Assembly: GCA_964576925.1 (NCBI GenBank)
Contig: CAZNWJ010000011.1
Span: 1-64,000 of the forward strand
Source: JADJGC01 sp964576925
GTDB lineage: Bacteria > Zixibacteria > MSB-5A5 > CAIYYT01
Direction of reading: 5' to 3'
Length of the DNA stretch: 64,000 nt
The notes under the pieces were generated by a model. It was not told the DNA's origin, searched no databases, and saw nothing but the letters and a program-made list of their open reading frames with translations. This document shows positions 34,713 to 43,508 of this stretch, piece by piece. A program made the translations under genes and the position numbers. The stretch's first letter is position 1; each line of letters begins with the position of its first letter.

Positions 34713-37700
34713 TACTTCACCACCGCGATCTTGGTGCGCACTTCCCCCTCGCCGGGAACGCTCAGCACAGCCAGGTATACACCGTTAAGTACGATATGTC
34801 CGTCGTTATTGCGGCCGTCCCACTCGAAGCGCACGGGCTCGGCCAGCGATTCAGGGGCCGGAATCTCGCGCGTGAGAATCTCTTCACCGGTGAGCGAGTA
34901 GATCTTGATTGTTGCCGCCTTGAGAGCTTCGAGACTGTAGACCAGCGTGGCCTTCTCCTGCAGAGGAGAAAACGGGTTGGGATAGGAGAAGAAGGAAGCC
35001 GCCAGATCTTGCGCAACGACCGTGTATTCCCGCTCGATCATCAGGGTCGAGGAGAACTCAGCCGAAATCGGCACCGGCTTGGTGCCTGCAGCCGTTTCGT
35101 AAGAAGCGGCGACTGAATTGGAATCGAGATAGAAGCTGAAGTCCTCTAGTTGCGGTGAAGCGGTGACTGTGACGTTCAAGGTAGCATTGCGCGGCACGCC
35201 GTAACCGGCTCCCAAAGAAAAACGCATTGCGTCGCCGACGACCGTTCCAGTGATAGTGTGCTGGTTATTCAGCGACAGCCGGGAAGAGCTGATGACCGCC
35301 GTGGGCGCGACCGGGGCGCCTTGACGGTCGTGGATCTCGAATTCGAGAAACTCAAGGTACGGTTGCTCCGCTTCCCCGACGATGGAGAACGAAAGATCGA
35401 GAATGGCGTAATCGTTCCCGGGCGACAGCAGCTGCAGGGGCGCGGCGGTGAAATCGAGTCCGATCGCCACCTGACTTTCCGAGGAAATCACGACGATCGT
35501 GTCGGCCCGATCGAGCAGGCGCGCGGCGTCAACGATATTGAGATCATTCGGCGTTTGTGAAATCGCGATTACTACCAGGCCGGTATCATCATCAGCGGGC
35601 GCCGTGATTTGCCAATCGATCGTTTGCCCAATAGTAAAGGATTTGGTTACCGCACCATTGAGTGTGAACCCGCCGGAGATAACCTCCAGAGTCAGCTCGC
35701 CGCTTCCAGCACTCGCTTGACCACTGTTAAGCACACCGGCGGAGATGGTAAAGGTCTCACCCAACCCAAGAATGCCGTCCTGTGCGGATGGCGGCGCGCT
35801 TATCTGACTTTCGAGGTTCAAGCTGGCCGGCGTTTGAATCACAACGACTTCGGTTGGATTGCCCTGCGGTGGTTCGACGAGAGCTGCCAGACCTGAAGTC
35901 GCTCCGGTTGCTGAGACAACAGCCATACTGAATAGCTCTGAAATGGTTGATTGAAATGCTGCCTCGACATTAAACACGACAGTAGTATCGCGGCCCGTCG
36001 CGAGTGCGTCGATCGTTTGTTCACCGTCGAACTCGGAGTTGCCGTTGCTTGTCAACCGGACCAAGATTTCTTCGAGGTCTTCATCCCCGGTATTGCGAAT
36101 CGTGGTCTCGATGCTGAAGGTCTGGCCGAGATTCACGTAAGGCGGGTTCAGCATCTGGAGGGCAACATCCATCAATTTTACCGCCGCACCGAAGGGGATT
36201 GACACCTCGGATCCGGGAATCTTGAATTTGGAGGTCTCTGCGTGACCATTCGCCGAGCCGGAGACTACCACCGCAAATGAGTCGATTGCGGAAGCGATAT
36301 CCTGGGGCACAGTCAGCGGCTTGAAGGTCAACGGCGCGACCCCGGGGGCAAGAACCAGGGACTCAGCGTCAAGTTTCACATTAATCTGTTTGCCCGGAGC
36401 GAACATCGTCAATTCTGTGGCGAGCACGTCTGCCGTCAGCGTTGCCGTTCCGGAGTTGGTCACTTCGATTGTGAAGGCAACGTCGGTCCCACGATAGAGA
36501 GTTTGTGGCGACAGCGAGCCGGCAACATACGAAATCGCCGGGGCGGACTGAATCAGGAGTTCAGCGTTTACCGGTAAGGTTTGGTCGAAGGCTACTGTAC
36601 CGAGATTACCCACGAGTCGAATCGAGATATTGTCAACCAACTGGGGAGCAACGGCCGGAAGCACTACTGGCGGAAATTCCAATGTGGAGACTCCGGCGTT
36701 TGCCGCGACGACGACGGTTGACGGAAGTGCCAAGACAAGCGGATCACTGTCTGCGAACACCAGCGACAGCGCGGTAGTCGTGGTCAGACGCAGTTCGTCG
36801 TCCGAGTCATTGCGCACCGCGAGGGCGAAGATGTACGGTCGACCGGCAGTGACTTGTTCGGGCGCAAAAGACCCGGCAACAAGACTGACGCCTTCGGCGG
36901 CAAGCACGGAAAGCTGATCGAGATTGGGCACCGAATCGGTGACGATACCGCCGCCGAACTGAGCGGTAAAGGCGGCATCAACAGTGATAGTCTGATTCGG
37001 CAAGGCCGGCACTGCGCCAGTAATCGTGAAGACCTCGTTGGTTAGAGCTGGGATTTCGCGACTGAGTGACGGAGTGATCTGCGCCGGCGGGAGCAGGTCG
37101 CCATCGGCATAGAGCCGGATCGAGTTGATCGTGGCGGGCTGAACTCCAAAGTTGGCAATTGTCAGTTGAAAGCTGTATTGCTCGCCAATATAGCGGCTCT
37201 CGTGTTCAAACTCACCGCGCGTGATCTTCAGGAGTGACAATCCGATTGGCGGCGTCGTGCCGGCAATGCCCGACTTTGACCGCGCGGTAAATTGCACGAA
37301 GCTCTCGAGGCCGTTGTAGCGAGTGGCAAACCGTGTCAGGTCGCACACGCCGGCGATAAAGCTGTTGCTTGAAGTGAACACGTTATCAGCCATTTGACCG
37401 GAGCCGCTGCAGGTTATGGTCACGGAGTCGGTCGCGGCGGTGAACGACTCGGCAATGTTCCCGTAGGAATCAAGGGCCGTGATCTCGGCAGTACCGACGA
37501 AGGGTTGATTGATCGGCTGCGTGGGATCCATGTCGAACTGAAAACGGACAGCCGAGGCCGGCGCCACTGAAAGATTGCGGTTGGAGATCACTCCGCTCAA
37601 GTTCACTCTGATCGCCGCAGAACCGCTTTTGACGAGCCTAATCACTCCCGAGCCCGAGCCGTTGATAACGGCGAATGACGGCAACGAAGGCAGCACCCCG

Positions 37701-38986
37701 GAAGGCGAGACACCGTTACCATTGATCAGCGTGACGACCGCCTGGCCGGAGATCGGGTTGCCGTAGGGGTCGATGGCGCCCGTGATCTGAACCGGCACGT
37801 CCATGCCCGCAATCGCCGAGCTTGATAGACTTAGATTGTACGCCGACGGCGTCGCGGCACGAATCGCGATCGGGTAGATCGATTTCTGAATTGCGCCGTC
37901 CTTCATGAGTCGTAGTTCGTGGCGTCCAGCGCGCGTGAAGCGAAATCCTGAACCGGAGAAGATCTTGATGCCCTGGTCAAGTTCGGTGAATGCGAAGGGC
38001 GTGCTCTCTGAATAAGGCAGGGTCGCTGTCGGATCGGTGGATTCGAAATAGACCTCTTCTTCATGGTCATATTGGACGTTTCCGTACAGATCGTGAGCAG
38101 TGACGGTGATATCGTCATCGCCATCACGCCAGTTCTGGCCGGCCACGGCGCTGTCGGCGCCGCCGACGAAGGAATAGTAGGCGAAGGATCCGGGGAGAAC
38201 GTAAATCAACCCGCTGGTGTCGGCGAACTGCCCGTAGGTCGCAAAGACGCGCGACTGCCCCACGAGTTTCGCCAGAAAGCTGCTCCCTTCCATGGTACCA
38301 GCCTGAATCGGGTTACCGATCACACCCCAGGTCACCGGACCGCCAGTGACATTATTGCCAAACTGGTCGCGCCAGGAAGCGGTGAAGGAAAGCGTGGTGC
38401 CGGCTCGGAGCTGTTGGATACCCTTGGGCGAGACCGAGAACTGCGCAAGCGGGCCGGGACGAAGAGCAAATGGTTCTGAAAGGCGTGGTAACGCGACAAG
38501 TTGACCGTCGGGTCGGAGCACGGCAATCAGGACTTCGTACTGCCCCGCCGTCTGCGAACTCATAATGCCGTAGGCCAGGACAGTTATTTGTGTGCCCGGC
38601 TCGGGTAGATTCCCGATGGAATCCAGTTCAACGGACAAGTGAAGTCCGCCAACCTCGTAGTCAACCACCGTGAACTGGCTGGAATCGCCATCCGTGTTGG
38701 TCACACGAACGGAGTCTATTTCGTTGAGATCAAAATACGGCGGAAAGTCGAACTCCAGTGAAGCTCGAGCTGGAAGCGAATCGCCAGCGATGACGAACTT
38801 CAGACGGTACAGAGTCGCGGCTCCGACCGTGTCATTCTCTAGAATGATCTGGAACTCCGGTATTGAGCCCGGCAGATCGGCCGCCGCCTGGTAATTGGGG
38901 GTGAATTCCGGGCCGATGGCATAGGATTCGGCCCCAAAGAGGGCAAGCCATGCCACGGCGCAACACGTTATGAGATACTTATTCAT
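34712..38986 (-). CDS. Giant secreted multi-Ig protein with FlgD/T9SS-like tail
   Basis: The 1,424-residue protein has a signal peptide (MNKYLITCCAVAWLALFGAE). Many beta-sandwich repeats follow. The N-terminal half has Big1/invasin-like segments (LYGNVQYDHEEEVYF; DPYGNPISGQAVVTLINGNG), and the middle has CARDB-like repeats (VEVTNSGTATLTADV-type; IRNTGDEDLEEILVRL). The tail is a FlgD-like sorting domain (SYPNPFSPLQEKATLVYSL; IKIYSLTGEEILTREI; FEWDGRNNDGHIVLNGVYLA). It is probably an outer-surface adhesin or structural filament. A good promoter lies 55-82 bases upstream of the ATG. Confidence 0.85.
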   Translation of the reverse strand: MNKYLITCCAVAWLALFGAESYAIGPEFTPNYQAAADLPGSIPEFQIILENDTVGAATLYRLKFVIAGDSLPARASLEFDFPPYFDLNEIDSVRVTNTDGDSSQFTVVDYEVGGLHLSVELDSIGNLPEPGTQITVLAYGIMSSQTAGQYEVLIAVLRPDGQLVALPRLSEPFALRPGPLAQFSVSPKGIQQLRAGTTLSFTASWRDQFGNNVTGGPVTWGVIGNPIQAGTMEGSSFLAKLVGQSRVFATYGQFADTSGLIYVLPGSFAYYSFVGGADSAVAGQNWRDGDDDITVTAHDLYGNVQYDHEEEVYFESTDPTATLPYSESTPFAFTELDQGIKIFSGSGFRFTRAGRHELRLMKDGAIQKSIYPIAIRAATPSAYNLSLSSSAIAGMDVPVQITGAIDPYGNPISGQAVVTLINGNGVSPSGVLPSLPSFAVINGSGSGVIRLVKSGSAAIRVNLSGVISNRNLSVAPASAVRFQFDMDPTQPINQPFVGTAEITALDSYGNIAESFTAATDSVTITCSGSGQMADNVFTSSNSFIAGVCDLTRFATRYNGLESFVQFTARSKSGIAGTTPPIGLSLLKITRGEFEHESRYIGEQYSFQLTIANFGVQPATINSIRLYADGDLLPPAQITPSLSREIPALTNEVFTITGAVPALPNQTITVDAAFTAQFGGGIVTDSVPNLDQLSVLAAEGVSLVAGSFAPEQVTAGRPYIFALAVRNDSDDELRLTTTTALSLVFADSDPLVLALPSTVVVAANAGVSTLEFPPVVLPAVAPQLVDNISIRLVGNLGTVAFDQTLPVNAELLIQSAPAISYVAGSLSPQTLYRGTDVAFTIEVTNSGTATLTADVLATELTMFAPGKQINVKLDAESLVLAPGVAPLTFKPLTVPQDIASAIDSFAVVVSGSANGHAETSKFKIPGSEVSIPFGAAVKLMDVALQMLNPPYVNLGQTFSIETTIRNTGDEDLEEILVRLTSNGNSEFDGEQTIDALATGRDTTVVFNVEAAFQSTISELFSMAVVSATGATSGLAALVEPPQGNPTEVVVIQTPASLNLESQISAPPSAQDGILGLGETFTISAGVLNSGQASAGSGELTLEVISGGFTLNGAVTKSFTIGQTIDWQITAPADDDTGLVVIAISQTPNDLNIVDAARLLDRADTIVVISSESQVAIGLDFTAAPLQLLSPGNDYAILDLSFSIVGEAEQPYLEFLEFEIHDRQGAPVAPTAVISSSRLSLNNQHTITGTVVGDAMRFSLGAGYGVPRNATLNVTVTASPQLEDFSFYLDSNSVAASYETAAGTKPVPISAEFSSTLMIEREYTVVAQDLAASFFSYPNPFSPLQEKATLVYSLEALKAATIKIYSLTGEEILTREIPAPESLAEPVRFEWDGRNNDGHIVLNGVYLAVLSVPGEGEVRTKIAVVK

Positions 38987-39009
38987 TGGGATACTCGCTT
39001 ACCCTCGAC

Positions 39010-39031
39010 AAAAAAGCCGCGTTTACCGCGG
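39010..39031 (-). terminator. Short hairpin with U6 tract in the leader of the giant secreted protein gene
   Basis: On the minus strand CCGCG-GTAAA-CGCGG is followed by CTTTTTT. It sits between the putative promoter (39041-39068) and the ATG at 38986. It may block read-through from the GYD gene or act early in the transcript. The stem is only 5 bp. Confidence 0.45.
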
Positions 39032-39040
39032 ATACAAAGA

Positions 39041-39068
39041 ATGATAGCACAAAATCGTTAAATGTCAA
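39041..39068 (-). promoter_or_regulatory. Sigma-70-like promoter of the giant secreted protein / PorV unit
   Basis: On the minus strand TTGACA (39068-39063) and TATCAT (39046-39041) are separated by 16 bases. The -35 is perfect and the -10 matches in five of six positions. It lies 55 bases upstream of the start codon. Confidence 0.6.
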
Positions 39069-39086
39069 CGGATTTGGTCGATTCAT

Positions 39087-39260
39087 TCAAGCTCCGGAAC
39101 AGGGATAATACGAAACCGGATTAACGATTAAACGAAATCGAAGGTCGCGCGTCATACTACCTGTAAAGGCAATCAGGCGGTTCACTTCAGTTCTGCTCCG
39201 TAGCCTATGCAGCCGCTTGACCACCTTTACGTAAATACCCCCCTTTGCGGGTTTGGTCAT
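39087..39260 (-). CDS. Possible small basic ORF (57 aa), doubtful
   Basis: An ATG at 39260 with GGAGGG four bases upstream opens a frame reading MTKPAKGGIYVKVVKRLHRL and onward. It is rich in Lys and Arg and has no recognised motif. The RBS spacing is short and no homology is apparent, so it may be chance. The surrounding 38987-39320 interval otherwise holds only the promoter and two hairpins listed here. Confidence 0.2.
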   Translation of the reverse strand: MTKPAKGGIYVKVVKRLHRLRSRTEVNRLIAFTGSMTRDLRFRLIVNPVSYYPCSGA

Positions 39261-39283
39261 AATCCCTCCACTCACCCAACGAG

Positions 39284-39305
39284 CCTGCGGGCGCGAGCCC
39301 GCAGG
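39284..39305 (-). terminator. Hairpin after the GYD-domain gene
   Basis: A perfect 9-bp stem CCTGCGGGC / GCCCGCAGG with a GCGA tetraloop lies 15 bases after the stop of the GYD gene. There is no clear U-tract on the minus strand. Confidence 0.5.
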
Positions 39306-39320
39306 TTTCGTGCTTAAGGG

Positions 39321-39608
39321 CTATAGAGCTTTGAGGAAATCATCCCAGGGAGTAGCGAGAAGGGTTTCGGTAGTGGAACGACCGAGAGCGCGGATAATCA
39401 TGACAGCCTTCTCGATTTGTTGGGGGTCTTCGGACTCAACGATGTCGACGACATCGTAACTGCCCATGCATCCGTAGCTTTGTACCCACTTTGCCTTCGG
39501 GCACTCTGCGCGCAGTTTTTCGCGCACGAGGGTAGCGATGCCGCGCAAGCCGTCCGGTGTATCAAAGGCATGCGGGCCGAGTTTGCTGAGGATGATGTAG
39601 GTTGCCAT
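39321..39608 (-). CDS. GYD-domain protein
   Basis: The 95-residue protein begins MATYIILSKLGPHAF and contains YGCMGSYDVVDIVESED, the GYD-type core. It ends with the STTETLLATPWDDF segment usual in this family (Pfam GYD, a ferredoxin-like alpha/beta fold). The biochemical role of the family is not established. CAGGAGA lies ahead of the ATG. It stands alone, followed by a hairpin. Confidence 0.85.
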   Translation of the reverse strand: MATYIILSKLGPHAFDTPDGLRGIATLVREKLRAECPKAKWVQSYGCMGSYDVVDIVESEDPQQIEKAVMIIRALGRSTTETLLATPWDDFLKAL

Positions 39609-39650
39609 TGAGTCTCTCCTGTGAATTTACGATTAACCTCTGTATCTGGC

Positions 39651-40406
39651 TCAGCGTTTCGGCATCAGTCGCCGGTAAACATGATACGGAAGCAGCCGCA
39701 TCGCCCAAGCGATAAAACGCCATCGGCGCGTTACATAGACTACCCGTTTTTTCCTCTCAATCCCCCGAAAGATCAACTCGGCAGCCCGTTCCGGCGTCGC
39801 CACCCAGAACATCTCCGTATTCTGGGCGGTCATCTCGGTTGCAACGTAGCCGGGGCGCACATCTGTTACGCAGATGCCTTTCTCCCGCAGGTTGCTGTTC
39901 AGGCCTTGGAGGTAGCGCAATTCAAACGCTTTCGAGGCATTATAGGCAGGTGATCGAGAGTTACCCCAAAACGCGGCCACCGAACTCAGGCCGACGAGAT
40001 GACCGCTTCCCTGCTTTAGGAATACATCCGCCGCCCAGGTTGCCATAGCGACGAAAGCGGTGACATTGACGGCGATTGTCTCCAGTTCGGGTTCAGTATG
40101 AAGATCGGGATTGCGACGCCCGATTCCGGCATTGACTACGCAGAGGTCAAGTCCTCCCAATTCGGCAAGAAGCGACGAGAGTCTCTCCGGCAACCCATCA
40201 ATCTGTCGGAGGTCGATCTCGTAGATGATGACTTTGTCGGGCGCGATTGCTTTTAGCTCTTCAAGACGCTCCCGGCGCCGACCGATTGCAGCTACTCTGT
40301 AGCCCTCTTGCAGAAGCGTAAGGACGAGTGCACGACCGATTCCCGAAGTCGCGCCGCTAACCAGAGCCTTTCGCTGATACTTTTCGCTGCTGTTGTCAGT
40401 TTTCAC
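39651..40406 (-). CDS. Short-chain dehydrogenase/reductase
   Basis: The 251-residue classical SDR has the cofactor motif SGATSGIGRALVLTLL, the NAG motif (CVVNAGIGRRN), the catalytic serine region (LVGLSSVAAFWG), and the YNASK active site (YNASKAFELRYLQGLN). The Arg-rich end of the second strand (IGRRRERLEELK) suggests NADP(H). The C-terminal helix may associate with the membrane. The substrate is unknown. The start is GTG at 40406, close behind the glycosylase stop at 40413. Confidence 0.92.
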   Translation of the reverse strand: MKTDNSSEKYQRKALVSGATSGIGRALVLTLLQEGYRVAAIGRRRERLEELKAIAPDKVIIYEIDLRQIDGLPERLSSLLAELGGLDLCVVNAGIGRRNPDLHTEPELETIAVNVTAFVAMATWAADVFLKQGSGHLVGLSSVAAFWGNSRSPAYNASKAFELRYLQGLNSNLREKGICVTDVRPGYVATEMTAQNTEMFWVATPERAAELIFRGIERKKRVVYVTRRWRFIAWAMRLLPYHVYRRLMPKR

Positions 40407-40412
40407 AAGCCA

Positions 40413-41033
40413 CTATGAATCACGATTCTTCTTGGCCCAGAGGTACCATGCAGCGACGCTGCAATAGGGCGACCAGCGCTTGCGCAACAGATCCCATGTT
40501 TGCGCATCGGGGCGCGTGCCGTAAACCAATTCGATACCGATGCGCACGCCAACGTCGAGTGTCGGGAGGATATTCGGACGATTGAGGACAAAGATCAAGT
40601 ACATATCCGCGCTCCAGGGTCCGAGTCCCTTGACTGAGGTGATCAGTTCGCGAACGCGGTCATCAGAAACCCGGGACAAGTGCGCCAGCGGCAACCTGCC
40701 GGAGAGGACCCTTGCCGAGAGGTCGGCCAAGTATGCCGCTTTCTGGCGGGATATACCGGCCGAACGAAGCTGTCCAGCGGTAAGGGCGGATATGCGGCGC
40801 GCCGTAACGCGGGCTCCCGCCAGCGATTTGAGTCGACCGTAGATCGTTCCGGCGGCCTTCAAGGAGAGCTGCTGATAGACGATCGAACGCACGAGGAACT
40901 CGAATCCACCCCGACTTCGTTGAAGGCAGCAAGGTCCGATCAACTCGATCAGTCGGGCCAGCTTGCGGTCGCGTTTCGCCAGGTGTTGTTCTGCCTCGGT
41001 CCACTTGAGGTGAGAACCGTTTTTTTGAGCTAT
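40413..41033 (-). CDS. AlkA-type DNA-3-methyladenine glycosylase (HhH-GPD), unusual start
   Basis: The enzyme excises alkylated bases. The conserved part contains FLVRSIVYQQLSLKAAGTIY, a helix-hairpin-helix (VKGLGPWSADMYLIFVLNRP), and the catalytic aspartate in TLDVGVRIGIEL. No ATG, GTG or TTG exists in frame between the overlapping kelch gene and the conserved N-terminus. I place the start at ATA 41033, where AAGGA stands eight bases upstream, giving 206 residues. A TTG at 41201 would overlap the kelch gene by 150 bases, and a TTG at 40943 would lose 30 residues. An assembly error is also possible. Confidence 0.85.
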   Translation of the reverse strand: MAQKNGSHLKWTEAEQHLAKRDRKLARLIELIGPCCLQRSRGGFEFLVRSIVYQQLSLKAAGTIYGRLKSLAGARVTARRISALTAGQLRSAGISRQKAAYLADLSARVLSGRLPLAHLSRVSDDRVRELITSVKGLGPWSADMYLIFVLNRPNILPTLDVGVRIGIELVYGTRPDAQTWDLLRKRWSPYCSVAAWYLWAKKNRDS

Positions 41034-41050
41034 GTTGTCATTCCTTTCTT

Positions 41051-42325
41051 TTAAGGGTCGAGTGTGGGATCGTAAACCTCGACCGAGCGTTCTTCGTTCG
41101 GAGCCGCTTCTTTGTAGCCGCCGATACAGTAGATCAATCCGTCCAACACTACCGCGACATGATCGTGGCGCGGAATTTGCATCTCGCTCTTGGTCCGCCA
41201 AACGGCGCGAACGGGGTCATATTCTTCGACGCTACCGAAAAACCGATGCAGGGTAATCGAATTGTAGCCACCGGTAACATAGAGCTTGCCGTTGACGGCA
41301 GAGGCGCGGTGATCGCGGCGAATCGACGGCAGCGGCGGCAGCGGGTCAAAATTTTTCGCGGCGGGATCGTAGCTCTCGACATCATCGAGCCAAAAACTGG
41401 CTGGAGTCGAACCGGCGACAAGATAGAATTCACTACCAAGATAGGTTGCCGTTTGGCCATTGCGCGGCTGCGGCAGAGAGTCAACAGTACTCCAGGAATC
41501 TGTCGCGATGTCGTACTTCAGGATGCCGCGGTGATTCTCAAAGCCGCCGAAGAGATAAATCTGATCACCGACGATGTCGCCGGCAAAGCGTGAACGGGGT
41601 TGTGGCAGGCCAGTCATCGTTGACCAGGTATCGGTTGTCGGATGATATCTTTCGACGACATCCCGGGGCTGCCCGGTAGCCGAGCCGCCAATAACATAGA
41701 TATAGTCACCGTGGGCGAGTGCGATGCCGTAAGCTCTGGGAGTCGGCAAGTCACTTATGAAGCGCCACGAGTCCGTTGCCGGATCGTACTCCTCGCTGCT
41801 GCTTTCCAATCCTTCTGCACCGAACCCGCCGAAGACGTAAATCTTCCCTGCAAGCACCGCGCCCATAGCACCGATTCGGGCTTTTGCCATTGGACTGCGA
41901 AATGACCAGCCATTGGAAAACACACCGGTTTCGAAGCTCCAGACCGGGCCGGTTACCGACTCAGCGGTGGTATCGAAGGCGACTACGCGCCAGAAGTAGC
42001 GCCGCCCCTGACTAACGGTCACTTGGGTCGACTTCTGATCGCGCAGCTGTGGGAGGTGTTTCACCGGTGGATCGATTGTATCGAGCAGAACGTCGTAGAA
42101 GATCACATCGCCGTCGGGATCGCCGGAGTCCCACGAGAGAGTCAGAGATGCCGGTTGAGCCTGGGCGCCATCGGCGGGTGACGGTGTGTGGGGTCGCACC
42201 GGTGGATCGTTCGGCGGCGATGTAGCATCATCGGAGCAGGACGCTATCCACACCGTGAGGATAAAGCCGCATGCGACAACCCACCATGGCTGCCGGCGAT
42301 CGATGAGAGCCGACCGGAATTTCAT
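41051..42325 (-). CDS. Kelch-repeat lipoprotein with fibronectin III-like domain
   Basis: The 424-residue protein has a lipoprotein signal with lipobox IASC (cysteine 30). A fibronectin III-like domain at about 40-130 (PADGAQAQPASLTLSWDSGD ... YFWRVVAFDTTAESV) is followed by kelch propeller repeats (KIYVFGGFGAEGLESSSEEY, YIYVIGGSATGQPRDVVERY, QIYLFGGFENHRGILKYD, LYVTGGYNSITLHRF). It is probably surface-exposed and binds a partner. The ATG at 42325 is chosen for its signal peptide over a TTG at 42364; the RBS is weak. Confidence 0.85.
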   Translation of the reverse strand: MKFRSALIDRRQPWWVVACGFILTVWIASCSDDATSPPNDPPVRPHTPSPADGAQAQPASLTLSWDSGDPDGDVIFYDVLLDTIDPPVKHLPQLRDQKSTQVTVSQGRRYFWRVVAFDTTAESVTGPVWSFETGVFSNGWSFRSPMAKARIGAMGAVLAGKIYVFGGFGAEGLESSSEEYDPATDSWRFISDLPTPRAYGIALAHGDYIYVIGGSATGQPRDVVERYHPTTDTWSTMTGLPQPRSRFAGDIVGDQIYLFGGFENHRGILKYDIATDSWSTVDSLPQPRNGQTATYLGSEFYLVAGSTPASFWLDDVESYDPAAKNFDPLPPLPSIRRDHRASAVNGKLYVTGGYNSITLHRFFGSVEEYDPVRAVWRTKSEMQIPRHDHVAVVLDGLIYCIGGYKEAAPNEERSVEVYDPTLDP

Positions 42326-42360
42326 AGCTGAGCCAAGAATGGACCGCTTTTGTCCATCTG

Positions 42361-43260
42361 TCAATCACCTTTTGCCTGACGCGGCGGGGTTGTGCCGAGA
42401 TAGATCGCGGCGAGCGCCAGTAGCGCGCCGCAGAATTCCCACGTCGTTGTGGGCCGATCAAAAAAGAGCAGGTCCCAGAGAAAGGCCAGCGCCGGCTGCA
42501 ACAACAGCGTGAGTGAGACGCGGGCGGCGCTGATGTGCTTGATTGACCGCGTTATCAACACCCAACCGAGTACCTGGCCGCAAAATCCGTACAGCAACAG
42601 CCATAGGAGACTGTCGGTTTCTTCCAGGCGAAAACTCTCGCCGGACACCAAGGCGATAACGCCGGTCGCCACCGCTGTCGTAAGCGAGGAAATCATGGTG
42701 CTTGCTATCGGCGAGGTATAGTGTTCCAAAGACTGCAGTTTGCGAAGGGTCAAAACGAATGCTGCGTAGAACTGCGCCGTGATCAGGCCGAACACGACAC
42801 CGAGCTGATACGATTCTCCCAGTTCGCTCCAACGCAGTCCGACCAGCAGCAGGAGACCGCCGATAGCCAACGGGATGGCGGCAAATACGCGCCAGTCCGG
42901 ACGTTCCTTGAGAACGATCACGGCGTAGCTTGTGACGAAGAACACCTGAAAGTTCGCCAGGATTGTAGCCAAGCCGGGTCCGACGTAACCAATGCTGCGG
43001 TGCCAAAAGGTCAGATCTCCGGCAAAGAAAACGCCGGCAAGTGCGGCGAGTCCAAAACTCTGCCAGCCATGCCAGATGCGGCGCCGGCCGGCAATAACGA
43101 TAAGCAGAAGGAGAATACCGCCAAAGACCATGCGGTAGAAGCCTGCCACAGAGGGTCCCACGGCGGCAAGACGCACGAAGACGGCCGAGAAGCTGATCAG
43201 GACTGCGCCTGCGAGGAGTTCCGCCTGACTGGAGAAAGGTTGCTGGGGTTGTTTGTTCAT
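42361..43260 (-). CDS. EamA/DMT-family transporter
   Basis: The ~299-residue protein has ten hydrophobic helices in two EamA repeats, starting AELLAGAVLISFSAVFVRLA and ending LLALAAIYLGTT. It contains the family motifs FFAGDLTFWHRSIGYVGPGL and LKERPDWRVFAAIPLAIGG. Members export metabolites or amino acids; the substrate cannot be read from sequence. The ATG at 43260 is chosen at the polar N-terminus; further in-frame codons lie upstream. Confidence 0.9.
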   Translation of the reverse strand: MNKQPQQPFSSQAELLAGAVLISFSAVFVRLAAVGPSVAGFYRMVFGGILLLLIVIAGRRRIWHGWQSFGLAALAGVFFAGDLTFWHRSIGYVGPGLATILANFQVFFVTSYAVIVLKERPDWRVFAAIPLAIGGLLLLVGLRWSELGESYQLGVVFGLITAQFYAAFVLTLRKLQSLEHYTSPIASTMISSLTTAVATGVIALVSGESFRLEETDSLLWLLLYGFCGQVLGWVLITRSIKHISAARVSLTLLLQPALAFLWDLLFFDRPTTTWEFCGALLALAAIYLGTTPPRQAKGD

Positions 43261-43508
43261 CGACTGACCTAAGGGTTCGTCCATCCCGGGCGGAATTATC
43301 AAGATGCTTCCTAGCAATTACATAGATGGCTCGGGAGAAGTAAAGGGCGTTTACGCACAAATGATCTCGTTGAAGAGAAGCAGTCGGCATCCTTCGGGAG
43401 GAGTTTGTCGTAGGTGGTCATGGGGCCTCGTAGGGGTTGCGAATTCCGAGCGGAATCGATAACATTGTAGAAAGCTAGAAGGACAAAAACCCTGCAGGAG
43501 GATCGCAA

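Noticed and set aside
38987..39320. tRNA or structured RNA in the intergenic region
   Set aside because: A GGTTCA-like segment is present but no cloverleaf could be drawn around it.
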